Source of the DNA: Oscillospiraceae bacterium
GTDB taxonomy: Bacteria; Bacillota; Clostridia; Oscillospirales; Ruminococcaceae
Assembly (NCBI GenBank): GCA_015067125.1
Contig: SVNB01000002.1
Location: forward strand, 1 to 41,826
DNA length: 41,826 nt
Reading direction: 5' to 3'
In this document: positions 26,775 to 35,679 of the stretch, in pieces
How positions within the stretch are numbered: position 1 is the stretch's first letter
Layout of the letters: each line of letters starts with the position of its first letter
Made by a program: the position numbers and the translations under genes
Notes under the pieces: model-generated
Told to the model about the DNA's origin: nothing
Seen by the model: only the letters and a program-made list of their open reading frames with translations
Database searches by the model: none

Positions 26775-27656
26775 ATGTCCAACGGCACAAGAATCGACCC
26801 GGAAGAGCGCGAACCCCGCGCCATAAAAATACGCCACCCAAAACATACCGGAAGAAAAATCGTTTTTTCGGTACTTTGCTCGCTTCTTATAGTAGCTATC
26901 GGCGGAGGAGTTTTCGCTTTTATTGAATACGGACCCGACCTTGGTTTTTCTATGGTATCCAAAGAAACCTCCAAAGATTCCGAATCGGAAAAACCGGCAG
27001 AGGACGAACCCCTTCAGTCTTCCCAACCGGAAATTCCGGAAGAGCCGGTTTCTGAACCGGAACCGGTTGTTACCGAAGAACCTATTGAGGAAGATCCGGA
27101 ACACGAAGAAGATGTGGATGAACCGGAAGTTCCCGCAGAACCGCCGAAGCCGGAAATTCCAAAGGACGAATGGTATATGCTTTTGGTAAACAAAGAAAAC
27201 CTTTTGCTGGAAGACTATGCCTTTAATACCGCGGTGATAGATAATGAAAACCACACGGTTGATGAAAGAATAGCAGCGGATCTTTCCGCAATGATCGCCG
27301 CCGGCGAAGAAAACGGTCTGCGTTTTGTTTTCTATACCGCATACCGCTCTGTTCAGCGGCAGAACGAGCTTTTTGCCGCCGGCAAAACGGAAATTCCGGG
27401 CAAAGCAAGCGAACACAACAGCGGCCTTGCGGTGGATATCGGAAGCCTTGAAGGCGAATTTGAAGGTTCCGCCGAAGAAGCATGGCTTTTGGAGCACGCC
27501 CACGAATACGGATTTATTCTCCGCTATCCCGAAGGCAAAGAGGATATTACCGGTTTTGCGCACGAACCCTGGCATTACCGTTATGTTGGCAGAGAACAGG
27601 CAAAACTGATTTATGAATCCGGTCTTTGCCTTGAAGAATATCTTGCGCAGGAATAA
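26775..27656 (+). CDS. VanY-family D-alanyl-D-alanine carboxypeptidase, membrane-anchored with Glu/Pro-rich spacer
   Basis: TAYRSVQRQNELF, SEHNSGLAVDIGS, EPWHYRYVG; AAAGGAG upstream of ATG 26775. Confidence 0.93.
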   Translation: MSNGTRIDPEEREPRAIKIRHPKHTGRKIVFSVLCSLLIVAIGGGVFAFIEYGPDLGFSMVSKETSKDSESEKPAEDEPLQSSQPEIPEEPVSEPEPVVTEEPIEEDPEHEEDVDEPEVPAEPPKPEIPKDEWYMLLVNKENLLLEDYAFNTAVIDNENHTVDERIAADLSAMIAAGEENGLRFVFYTAYRSVQRQNELFAAGKTEIPGKASEHNSGLAVDIGSLEGEFEGSAEEAWLLEHAHEYGFILRYPEGKEDITGFAHEPWHYRYVGREQAKLIYESGLCLEEYLAQE

Positions 27657-27666
27657 ATAAAACAGC

Positions 27667-27697
27667 AAAATCCCCGAACTTTTTGTTCGGGGATTTT
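27667..27697. terminator. Bidirectional terminator between convergent genes
   Basis: AAAATCCCCGAAC-TTTTT-GTTCGGGGATTTT. Confidence 0.85.
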
Positions 27698-28714
27698 TTA
27701 TTCTTCGTATCCTTTGGGGTTGTTTTTCTGCCAGTTCCAGGCATCGCGGCACATATCCTCCACAGAAAGTTCCGTTTTCCAGCCAAGCACCCGCTCCGCT
27801 TTGGAAGAATCGGCATAATATTCCGCAAGGTCGCCTTCTCTGCGCGGCACAAACTCATGGGGAATTTTGTTCCCGCAGGCTTTTTCATAAGCCCGGAGCA
27901 TTTCCAGAACGCTTATGCCTTTTCCTGTTCCAAGGTTAAAAACTTCTGTTCCGGCGTGTTTTTCCGCATATTCCAAAGCACAAACGTGACCTTTTGCAAG
28001 GTCCGTTACGTGTATATAGTCCCGCACGCCGGTGCCGTCTTTTGTGGGATAGTCACTTCCGAAAATGCTGAGTTTTTCAAGTTCGCCCACCGCCACTTTG
28101 GAAATATACGGCATAAGATTGTTCGGAATATCCCTTGGGTCCTCGCCGATAAGTCCGCTTTCATGTGCACCCACCGGGTTAAAATAGCGCAGAATCACCG
28201 CTGAAAAATCGCTGTTCGCGGCGGAATAATCGGTTATTATGCGTTCAATAAAAAGCTTTGTCCAGCCGTATGGATTTGCGCAGTTTCCGGTTTCCATATC
28301 CTCTTTATATGGCACCGGTGCTTTTGTTCCGTAAACAGTTGCGGAGGAACTGAAAACAAGCTTTCTGCAGCCGAATTCTTCCATAACTTCAAGAAGCGAA
28401 AGAGTCGTATCTATATTGTTGCGGTAATAGCAAAGGGGCACTTTTACAGATTCTCCGACGGATTTATATCCGGCAAAATGGATTGCGGCATCTATTTGAT
28501 TTTCCTTAAAAACCCGGCGCAAAGCGTTTTTATCCGCAACGTCGATATTATAAAGGGCAAAACTTTTTCCGGTTATTTCTTCAAGCCGTTTTATAACTTT
28601 TGGGCTGCTGTTGCAAAAATTATCCGCTATTATTACGTTATATCCGGCTTTGGCAAGTTCCACAGCCGTGTGGGAACCAATATATCCGGCGCCGCCGGTT
28701 AAAAGGATATTCAC
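27698..28714 (-). CDS. galE: UDP-glucose 4-epimerase
   Basis: MNILLTGGAGYIGSHTAVELAKAGYNVIIADN; FSSSATVYG; NPYGWTKLFIE; RYFNPVGAHESGLIGEDP. Confidence 0.95.
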   Translation of the reverse strand: MNILLTGGAGYIGSHTAVELAKAGYNVIIADNFCNSSPKVIKRLEEITGKSFALYNIDVADKNALRRVFKENQIDAAIHFAGYKSVGESVKVPLCYYRNNIDTTLSLLEVMEEFGCRKLVFSSSATVYGTKAPVPYKEDMETGNCANPYGWTKLFIERIITDYSAANSDFSAVILRYFNPVGAHESGLIGEDPRDIPNNLMPYISKVAVGELEKLSIFGSDYPTKDGTGVRDYIHVTDLAKGHVCALEYAEKHAGTEVFNLGTGKGISVLEMLRAYEKACGNKIPHEFVPRREGDLAEYYADSSKAERVLGWKTELSVEDMCRDAWNWQKNNPKGYEE

Positions 28715-28728
28715 GTTTTTTCACCCCT

Positions 28729-29298
28729 TTACCACACAATAAAATCAAAGGCCAGATTTCCGAGTTTTTCAAGTTCTTTATCCAAAGTGACTTTTTTAAG
28801 CATCTGGTTTATTTTATCCTGAATTTCTTTATATTTTTCTTCCGTAAGTTTGCTCCATACCGCGTTTGATGAAAGCTTTGAAAGCACAACGCTGTCCAGC
28901 GGGCAGTCGCAAAGCGAAAAATCAATCTTTTCATCTATGTATTCCGAACATATATAAAAATTTTTAAAGCACATATTAACAAGCTTTTGGGCAAGGCCGT
29001 ATCTTGTTGCGTATTTATTATCTTTGCCGATAATTTCTTCTCTTCCAAAAAGCAAAAGAGTTTTTTCTATCATCTGTCTTGAAAATTTATAGCCGTGTTC
29101 TTCAAAAATCTTTTTGACCGCAATACAGGTTTCTTCCATATCGCATTTTATATAAAATCTTCCGGCAGAAAGCATATCGATATACGCGTTTTTTATGCAG
29201 CGCATAATTATATCTTCGGAATTTTCAAAATCCGCCTCTCTGCCAAGAAATATTTTCATCAGAAACAAATCTTTGTATGACTTTTCCCCGGTTTTCAT
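28729..29298 (-). CDS. Conserved-looking hypothetical protein (189 aa)
   Basis: Tightly packed in the operon (2-nt and 14-nt gaps). No recognised domain. Confidence 0.7.
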   Translation of the reverse strand: MKTGEKSYKDLFLMKIFLGREADFENSEDIIMRCIKNAYIDMLSAGRFYIKCDMEETCIAVKKIFEEHGYKFSRQMIEKTLLLFGREEIIGKDNKYATRYGLAQKLVNMCFKNFYICSEYIDEKIDFSLCDCPLDSVVLSKLSSNAVWSKLTEEKYKEIQDKINQMLKKVTLDKELEKLGNLAFDFIVW

Positions 29299-29300
29299 AA

Positions 29301-29987
29301 TTATTTCTCCATCAAAAATGCAAAACGCAGAAACTTTTCGATATTTTTTGTTTTTGCCGCAAGATAAACCAAAAAAGCTCCGCTTACGTTAAGAATAAGG
29401 TCGTCTATATCGCAGCTGCCCGCAAGGGTTATAAACTGCAAAAGCTCCACCGCAATAACAATAACCGAACAGGTCAACAGAAAAAAGCCCGTTTGCTTTT
29501 GTTTTTCAAAATTAAGCGGAAGCAATATTCCAAGGGGCATAAGGCAAACGATATTGCCGGCAATATTGATTATAAACTGGCGCATATCCCCTTTTGTAAA
29601 ATATTCCGCTATGGTTCTAAACGGAACAAGATTAAGGCTGTTTTCCGCATACGCCGCAAACAGTTCTTTTGTCCATACAAAATCCGCATTGCCGCTTCTT
29701 CCCCAAAGCGGATCGAAAAGAGTAAGGGCCGCAAAAAGCATTAAAAACAAAGCAAGATATATTCGCAGATTAAGCTTCATCGCTTTACTGCCCCGGCCGG
29801 CTTTATAAAAAAGAAAGCCGCCAAACCACAAAAAAGCGCAGCAAAGGCAAAGTAAAACAAGCCTTCCGGCGGTGGAAAGCAAAAATCCCGGAATAAAATC
29901 CGCCGCTGCGTAAAATAAAAATACAATGGCCGCCGCAATATAAAATAATACGGCGGCCGATTTTTTGATATCAGAATTTTTCTGCAA
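29301..29987 (-). CDS. VanZ-family membrane protein (5' end uncertain)
   Basis: NLVPFRTIAEYF...NIVCLMPLGILLPL...CSVIVIAVELLQFITLAGSCDIDDLILNVSGAFLVYL. The ORF runs to 30077, but the upstream part overlaps the reductase; a TTG at 29987 is a candidate start. Confidence 0.82.
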   Translation of the reverse strand: MQKNSDIKKSAAVLFYIAAAIVFLFYAAADFIPGFLLSTAGRLVLLCLCCAFLWFGGFLFYKAGRGSKAMKLNLRIYLALFLMLFAALTLFDPLWGRSGNADFVWTKELFAAYAENSLNLVPFRTIAEYFTKGDMRQFIINIAGNIVCLMPLGILLPLNFEKQKQTGFFLLTCSVIVIAVELLQFITLAGSCDIDDLILNVSGAFLVYLAAKTKNIEKFLRFAFLMEK

Positions 29988-30549
29988 GTTCAAGTCCCTC
30001 TTTAATGGCAGAAGCGATTTCTTCTTCAATTTCTTCCTGAGGAAGATAATCAAAATTGCACCTTGCCACAACTTCAAATCCCTTTATTCCCCAAAGCCAT
30101 GCAAGGGCTTTAAGGTAAGAAGTAGCCTGTTCCAGCGGATCGCCGGTTTCTATCTTCATTCCGCGGGTGGTGATGAACATAAAATTTTCCGCTTTGCAAA
30201 GGCCAAAACAGGTTTTATCATCACTGTCAAACGTTACGCCGAAAAGCGAGCAAAGTTCGAAAAAAGTTTTAAGTGCCGCAGGAATGGACATATCCCAGAA
30301 CGGCGCGGCAACAACGATTCTTTCGGCGTTTTTTATTTTGTTTGCCCAGCAAAGGGCTTCTTCCGAAACGGTACCGCCCGCTCTGCGGCGGTTTTCTTCG
30401 TACTGCACCGGCGCAAGGTCAAGGTCGTTTATTGTTATGGTTTCCACCTCGTAACGCTCTTTAAGTTTTTCTATAATTGGCGTTGCGATGCGCTTTGTGC
30501 GCGAAAGTTCGTTTCTGATGCAGGAATCAATATAGAGAAGTTTTTTCAT
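29971..30549 (-). CDS. Flavodoxin-like NAD(P)H-dependent oxidoreductase (AzoR/FMN type)
   Basis: LLYIDSCIRNELSRTKRIATPII; VVAAPFWDMSIPAALKTFFE. Confidence 0.88.
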   Translation of the reverse strand: MKKLLYIDSCIRNELSRTKRIATPIIEKLKERYEVETITINDLDLAPVQYEENRRRAGGTVSEEALCWANKIKNAERIVVAAPFWDMSIPAALKTFFELCSLFGVTFDSDDKTCFGLCKAENFMFITTRGMKIETGDPLEQATSYLKALAWLWGIKGFEVVARCNFDYLPQEEIEEEIASAIKEGLELAEKF

Positions 30550-30567
30550 GTTTTTATCTTCCTTTCT

Positions 30568-31260
30568 TTATTTTTCAAAGGGATAAAACGGGCAGCGCGT
30601 TTTTATGCACTGATTATTTTTCTCATAATGTTCGCAGATTATTTTGTGTTTTTCCATTTTTATTCCGAAGTTTTTATAAACAAAATCCACAGCCGTTTCT
30701 ATGGCAAGGTAAGAATCCCTTTTACAGCAGCGCGGCCCGCCGATTTTTCCGATGGCGGCAAGCGAAGCGGAAGTCATAAGGTTGGAAAAGCCCCATTCCT
30801 CCCCTGCCAGCGGATTTGATTTTGAAATTATCGAAATGAACATTCCGCTGCTTATCGCGGCGCCGCAGGCGCCCCAAAATCCACAGGCTCCGCCGGGAAC
30901 TTTTCTTCCGCGGCTTTGCATTTCCATAAGCGCCGCCGGCAAATCTATATCTCCGCCGGCGTTTTTATATGCCGTAAGTAAAGCGGAACCCACCATAACA
31001 TGGTGTTCCGGGCCGTGCATATGACAAAAAGGCATACGCATTATTTTTACGATAATTTCCGCAGGGTCCTTTGATTTTTCCTCAAGGCAAAGCGCCATAA
31101 TGCTATCCATACCCCTTGTGTGACATTCGTCGCAGACGTAGTGCCCGTTTATGCAGACCGCACGGCTTGCTTCTTTTTTATGGCAAAGAACGCACTCCAT
31201 AAGTTCATCTTTTTCAAGATATGTAAGGGGCGCTTTGCAGATAAGACATTCTTCGCTCAT
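30568..31260 (-). CDS. DUF5714-like cysteine-rich protein
   Basis: Cys-rich N-terminus (CLICKAPL..CVLCHKK..CDECH), HGPEHHVMVGSALLTAYKNAGG, GGACGFWGACGAAISSG, GGPRCCKRDS. Confidence 0.7.
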   Translation of the reverse strand: MSEECLICKAPLTYLEKDELMECVLCHKKEASRAVCINGHYVCDECHTRGMDSIMALCLEEKSKDPAEIIVKIMRMPFCHMHGPEHHVMVGSALLTAYKNAGGDIDLPAALMEMQSRGRKVPGGACGFWGACGAAISSGMFISIISKSNPLAGEEWGFSNLMTSASLAAIGKIGGPRCCKRDSYLAIETAVDFVYKNFGIKMEKHKIICEHYEKNNQCIKTRCPFYPFEK

Positions 31261-32636
31261 TAAATCACCGCTCTCTCCAAAAGCCCCACGCCTTCCACGT
31301 GGGCGGTTCTCGGGAACATATCCACCGGCTGAACCTTTACCGGTTTATAGCCAAGTTCGTCAAGAATTTTAAAATCCCTTGCCATGGTGGCGGTGTTGCA
31401 GGAAACGTAAACAATGCGATTCGGCGTCATTTTGGCCACGGCTTCAAGAGTATCTTCGCTGCAGCCTTTTCTGGGCGGGTCAAGAATGACAACGTCCGGA
31501 GCAGTGCCGCGTTTTTCAAGCTCCGCGGCGGCTGTGCCGGCATCTCCGCAAATAAATTCGGCGTTTTTAACGCCCATTCTTTCTGCGTTTATCTTCGCGT
31601 TTTCTATGGCCTGTGGAACAATTTCCACGCCGATGAGTTTTCCGGCTTTTTCCGCCATAGAAAGGCCTATGGTGCCCGCTCCGCAGTAAAGATCAAGCAC
31701 AAGTTCGCCGCCGGAAAGTCCGGCAAAATCCGCTGCCACGCCGTAAAGCTTTTCCGCACCGGAATGGTTTACCTGATAAAACGCTGCCGGAGAAATATCC
31801 ACCGTTACTCCGCAAAGAACATCCGTAATGCCGTCTTTGCCGAAAATTGTTCTTGATTTTTTACCGAGCACCACGTTTGTACGTTCTTTGTTCGTATTGA
31901 GCACGATGCTTGTGATGTTTTCAAACTGCGTGCTCAAAAGAGAAACCAGCAGTTTTTCCTGCGGAAGTTTATCCCCATTGAGCACAAGGCAGATCCCGAC
32001 TTCGCCGGTTGCCTCGCCTTTTCTTATGTAAACAGCGCGCAAAAGCCCGGTGTGAGAAGCTTCGTCGTATATGGAAATTTTGTTCTGTTTTACAAAAAAA
32101 GCAACTGCTTCAAGAATATGCTCAAATTCCCTTGGCTGAAGACGGCAGCTTTTACAGTCCATAACTTCGTGGCTTTTTTTGCGGTAAAAGCCAAAAACCG
32201 ATTCTCCGTTTGCGTTTTTTCCGGCCTGATAAATGGCTTTGTTGCGGTATTCTTCGATTTTTGGCGAATGCATTGCCGGAAAAGGCTCTATATCGAATCC
32301 GCCTATGCGCTGAACGTGGTCGCGCACCCAATCGGTCTTTTCCTTAAGCTCCGCTTTATAATCCATGTGGCGCAAAGCACAGCCGCCGCATTCGCCGAAA
32401 ACCCCGCAATCCGGGTCTATGCGGCATTCTGCCGGTTCGAGCACGGAATCAAGTTCTCCGTATATGCAGTTTTTGCCCACCTTCGCGATTTTTACTTTTG
32501 CGGTATCGCCCGGTGCCGTAAACGGAGTAAAGACCACCATTCCTTCATAACGCGAAACACCGCTGCCCTCGTTTGTGACAGCGGTTATTTCGGTTTTTAT
32601 AAAAGTGTTTTCTTTTGCGATAAGTTTTTTATCCAT
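31260..32636 (-). CDS. rlmD: RlmD-type 23S rRNA (uracil-5-)-methyltransferase with TRAM domain
   Basis: TRAM-like N-terminus, CGVFGECGGCALRHM, DLYCGAGTIGLSMA, VVILDPPRKGCS, YVSCNTATMARDF. Confidence 0.92.
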   Translation of the reverse strand: MDKKLIAKENTFIKTEITAVTNEGSGVSRYEGMVVFTPFTAPGDTAKVKIAKVGKNCIYGELDSVLEPAECRIDPDCGVFGECGGCALRHMDYKAELKEKTDWVRDHVQRIGGFDIEPFPAMHSPKIEEYRNKAIYQAGKNANGESVFGFYRKKSHEVMDCKSCRLQPREFEHILEAVAFFVKQNKISIYDEASHTGLLRAVYIRKGEATGEVGICLVLNGDKLPQEKLLVSLLSTQFENITSIVLNTNKERTNVVLGKKSRTIFGKDGITDVLCGVTVDISPAAFYQVNHSGAEKLYGVAADFAGLSGGELVLDLYCGAGTIGLSMAEKAGKLIGVEIVPQAIENAKINAERMGVKNAEFICGDAGTAAAELEKRGTAPDVVILDPPRKGCSEDTLEAVAKMTPNRIVYVSCNTATMARDFKILDELGYKPVKVQPVDMFPRTAHVEGVGLLERAVI

Positions 32637-34098
32637 TTACTGTTTCCTCCGGGTATGCCACCGCGCCGGAATAAGTCTGGGTAAGAAGGCTTTCTATATT
32701 TGCAATGTGGAAGTTTGTGTTTGCGGCTGCCACGTTGTTGATGATAAGGATATCCGTTATGCCGCGGCTGCTTACAAGTTCCGCAAGGTTTCCGGCATAA
32801 TAGCGTTCGTCCACAACATAGGTTTCCTCAAAACCGGAAGCAATATACGTTGCCGGAGCATTGCCGTAGGATTCTTTGATTATAACAAGTTTTCTGCCGT
32901 TGTTTACGTTTGTTTTTATAACCGTAAGCGGAAAATCTCCGCCAAGAAATACGCCGTAGGCGTTTGCGCCCTTTGCATAGCCCGCCATAACGGAACTTGC
33001 AAAATAGTTTGCAAGATCGCCTTTGTTATACTGCCAGGTTTTGTTTGCAACGGGGAATTCGCACCATTCAACGCTGTCCGGATTATCGTACATACTCTGG
33101 TCGTTGGTGCCGGCATAAAGAGTTCCGCGGAAAGGTTCTATTGTGTGCTTTGTATAACTTTCGTAATCATAATAAGAAAGTCCGGCCGCATCCATAAACG
33201 CGGTATAGGCATAATACGCTCCAAGGCCCGTCCAGTGGTGGTCGGTATTGAAGTAGATATATTCTTCGGAATGTTCTTCCAATACGCTGTAAGCATCCAC
33301 TGCGGTAATTCCGGAATCCAGCATGGAATAGATATTATCTATGCTGTTTTTTTCGGAATTGGAAAGATTTGCGTATTTCCTCGGGAAGGGGTAAAATTCC
33401 GCGTGTTTGGGAACAACCATATTATATACGTTTACGGAATCGCCGAAGGCATCTTCGTATTTATTGATAACAGAAGCATAATATTCCGCGGCCTTTTTGC
33501 TTCCGCCGAAAAGTTCAAAACCAATGCCTTTATAAACGAAAATACCCGCAACGGTTTCGCCGGTGGCTTCTTCGTCTTCCGGAACTTCCGGTTCGGAAGA
33601 TTCTTCCTGACTGAAAGAATCGCTTTCGGAAGAAGCGCTGCTTTCCGGTGCACTTTCGCTGCCGGAAGAAGGATCCACGGCCGGAAGACTTTCCGGCTGG
33701 GAAGAGCTTGAAGCGGAAGAAGAAATTTCTTCGTCTTCGTCATCGCCGGTTACCGGAACAGGGCCGTATATTGCCGCACCTTCCACACGGATTCCCCTTG
33801 CTTCTTCGATAGCCGCCTGAAGTTTTACAAAGCCTTCGCGGAAGGTAAAGGTATCCGCATAGGCAAGCTCCACTCCAAGGGTATATTCGCCTTTAAGCAG
33901 GGATTCCACGCTGAATTCGGGCATCTGGTTAAGATCGCGTTTTTCGTATTCGGAATAGGTCGGCTGGGGCAGCGCCCAGGCAAGTATTCCGATAACAAAT
34001 ATCATAATAACCGGAACGGCAACGCTTGCGATTTTTACAAGCTTATCTTTAAGTTCTTTGTTATAATCTTCGCCATAGGCGTGTTTATCTATCTTCAT
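32629..34098 (-). CDS. DHHW-family (AlgX/AlgJ-like SGNH) exported protein, putative MBOAT partner
   Basis: N-terminal TM; YIYFNTDHHWTGLGAYYAY; internal Ser/Glu-rich insert. Confidence 0.85.
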   Translation of the reverse strand: MKIDKHAYGEDYNKELKDKLVKIASVAVPVIMIFVIGILAWALPQPTYSEYEKRDLNQMPEFSVESLLKGEYTLGVELAYADTFTFREGFVKLQAAIEEARGIRVEGAAIYGPVPVTGDDEDEEISSSASSSSQPESLPAVDPSSGSESAPESSASSESDSFSQEESSEPEVPEDEEATGETVAGIFVYKGIGFELFGGSKKAAEYYASVINKYEDAFGDSVNVYNMVVPKHAEFYPFPRKYANLSNSEKNSIDNIYSMLDSGITAVDAYSVLEEHSEEYIYFNTDHHWTGLGAYYAYTAFMDAAGLSYYDYESYTKHTIEPFRGTLYAGTNDQSMYDNPDSVEWCEFPVANKTWQYNKGDLANYFASSVMAGYAKGANAYGVFLGGDFPLTVIKTNVNNGRKLVIIKESYGNAPATYIASGFEETYVVDERYYAGNLAELVSSRGITDILIINNVAAANTNFHIANIESLLTQTYSGAVAYPEETVNG

Positions 34099-34115
34099 AA
34101 AATGCCGCTCCTTTC

Positions 34116-35516
34116 TTAAAATTTGTAGTAGAGGAAGGGGTTATAGCTCATTCCCACAAGCAGGGCAGTATTTACTATAAGCATAACCGCGTTTGCCGGA
34201 ATCATGGCGATTTTTGCGGGCATCTGCAGCTTTGGACGATTTTCCACAAACTTTTTGGCCGCCGGAAGAATCGGCATACAGAACGCCACCGCAGCGATGA
34301 TCCAGAAAATATTGTTGGTGATGGTAAGTTCCAGAGAAACGTCCCAGAATCCGGTACCCGCGGCACCGAACATAACCGCAAAGCAATCGAACATCTGTCC
34401 CATATCCTCAAAATAGAACATAACCCAGCCCATAACGGCAATAAAAAGGCAATATACGTTGGAAATTACCGGCAGCTTTTTAAGCCATTTAAGCAGGAAG
34501 AGCTTTTCGATGATAATAAGAACGCCGAACCAAAGTCCCCATATAATAAAGTTCCAGCTTGCTCCGTGCCAGAAACCGGTAAGGAACCACGTTACAAGAA
34601 GGTTGAATATCTGGTGCTTTCTGTTGCCGCCAAGGGGAATATAAACGTAATCCCGGAAGAACTGGCCCAGGGACATATGCCATCTGCGCCAGAATTCCGT
34701 TGCGGAGCGGGCAATATAGGGATAGTTGAAGTTTTCGAGGAAGTGGAATCCGAAAATTCTGCCAAGGCCTATGGCCATATCGGAATAACCGGAAAAGTCG
34801 TAATAAATCTGAATGGAAAACATCAGTATTCCGAACCAGACCGCCGCAGTGCTTTGTTTTGTAAGGTCACCGGCAAGATAGGTTTCGGCAAAGCTTCCGG
34901 CAACGTTTGCGATAAACACTTTTTTGGTAAGACCCACAAGAAATCTTGCGGTTCCGGACCAGATATCTTCAAGATTTTCTTTTCTGTTATTTACTTCCAC
35001 CGCAACGTCGGCGTATCTTACGATAGGGCCTGCCACAAGCTGGGTATAAAGAGAAACGTACATAAAGAACTTCATATAATTATGCTGGGGTTCCACGTTG
35101 CCCTTATAAACGTCTATGGTATAGCTTAAAGTCTGGAAGGTATAAAAGCTTATGCCGATGGGCAAAGAAAACGCCGGCACCGGAAGATCAAGTCCTGTTA
35201 TAAAGTTGAAGTTTTCCACAAAAAATCCGCTGTATTTAAAAATCGCAAGCAGACCAAGGTTAAGCACCAAAGAAGAAATAAGCGCAAGCTTTGCGCCGGT
35301 TTTTCCCCGGTATTTTTCAATAATCAACCCATGGAAGTAGTCTATTGTCGCGCTGAAAATAAGCAGGGTAACCCAAACGGGTTCGCCCCAGGCATAGAAA
35401 AACAGCGAAAAGAATATAAGCACCGCGTTGCGGAACGCCCTGTTTTTTGTGCTGAAATAAAGTATGAGGTTTACCGGCAGGAATAAATAGAGAAAAAATA
35501 AGTTTGCAAATACCAT
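34116..35516 (-). CDS. MBOAT-family O-acyltransferase (DltB/AlgI-like)
   Basis: RSATEFWRRWHMSLGQFFRDYVYIPLGGNRK...TWFLTGFWHGASWNFIIWG. Confidence 0.95.
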   Translation of the reverse strand: MVFANLFFLYLFLPVNLILYFSTKNRAFRNAVLIFFSLFFYAWGEPVWVTLLIFSATIDYFHGLIIEKYRGKTGAKLALISSLVLNLGLLAIFKYSGFFVENFNFITGLDLPVPAFSLPIGISFYTFQTLSYTIDVYKGNVEPQHNYMKFFMYVSLYTQLVAGPIVRYADVAVEVNNRKENLEDIWSGTARFLVGLTKKVFIANVAGSFAETYLAGDLTKQSTAAVWFGILMFSIQIYYDFSGYSDMAIGLGRIFGFHFLENFNYPYIARSATEFWRRWHMSLGQFFRDYVYIPLGGNRKHQIFNLLVTWFLTGFWHGASWNFIIWGLWFGVLIIIEKLFLLKWLKKLPVISNVYCLFIAVMGWVMFYFEDMGQMFDCFAVMFGAAGTGFWDVSLELTITNNIFWIIAAVAFCMPILPAAKKFVENRPKLQMPAKIAMIPANAVMLIVNTALLVGMSYNPFLYYKF

Positions 35517-35679
35517 TGTTTCTTTTTCCGTCCTTATCAATTTGTTTTATCTATTGAATGTCGTTTTTTAACGAACTTATTGTTTTTGCAGTAAATTAAT
35601 AATAACTTATTTTTTTTCCTATTTCAATATAATTCTTGCGTTTTAAGATTTTCATCAGAAAATATTAAGAATCGGCATA

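Noticed and set aside
29988-30077. N-terminal extension of the VanZ ORF up to 30077
   Set aside because: Lies wholly inside the oxidoreductase gene and reads as a basic non-membrane extension; the true start is likely near 29987.
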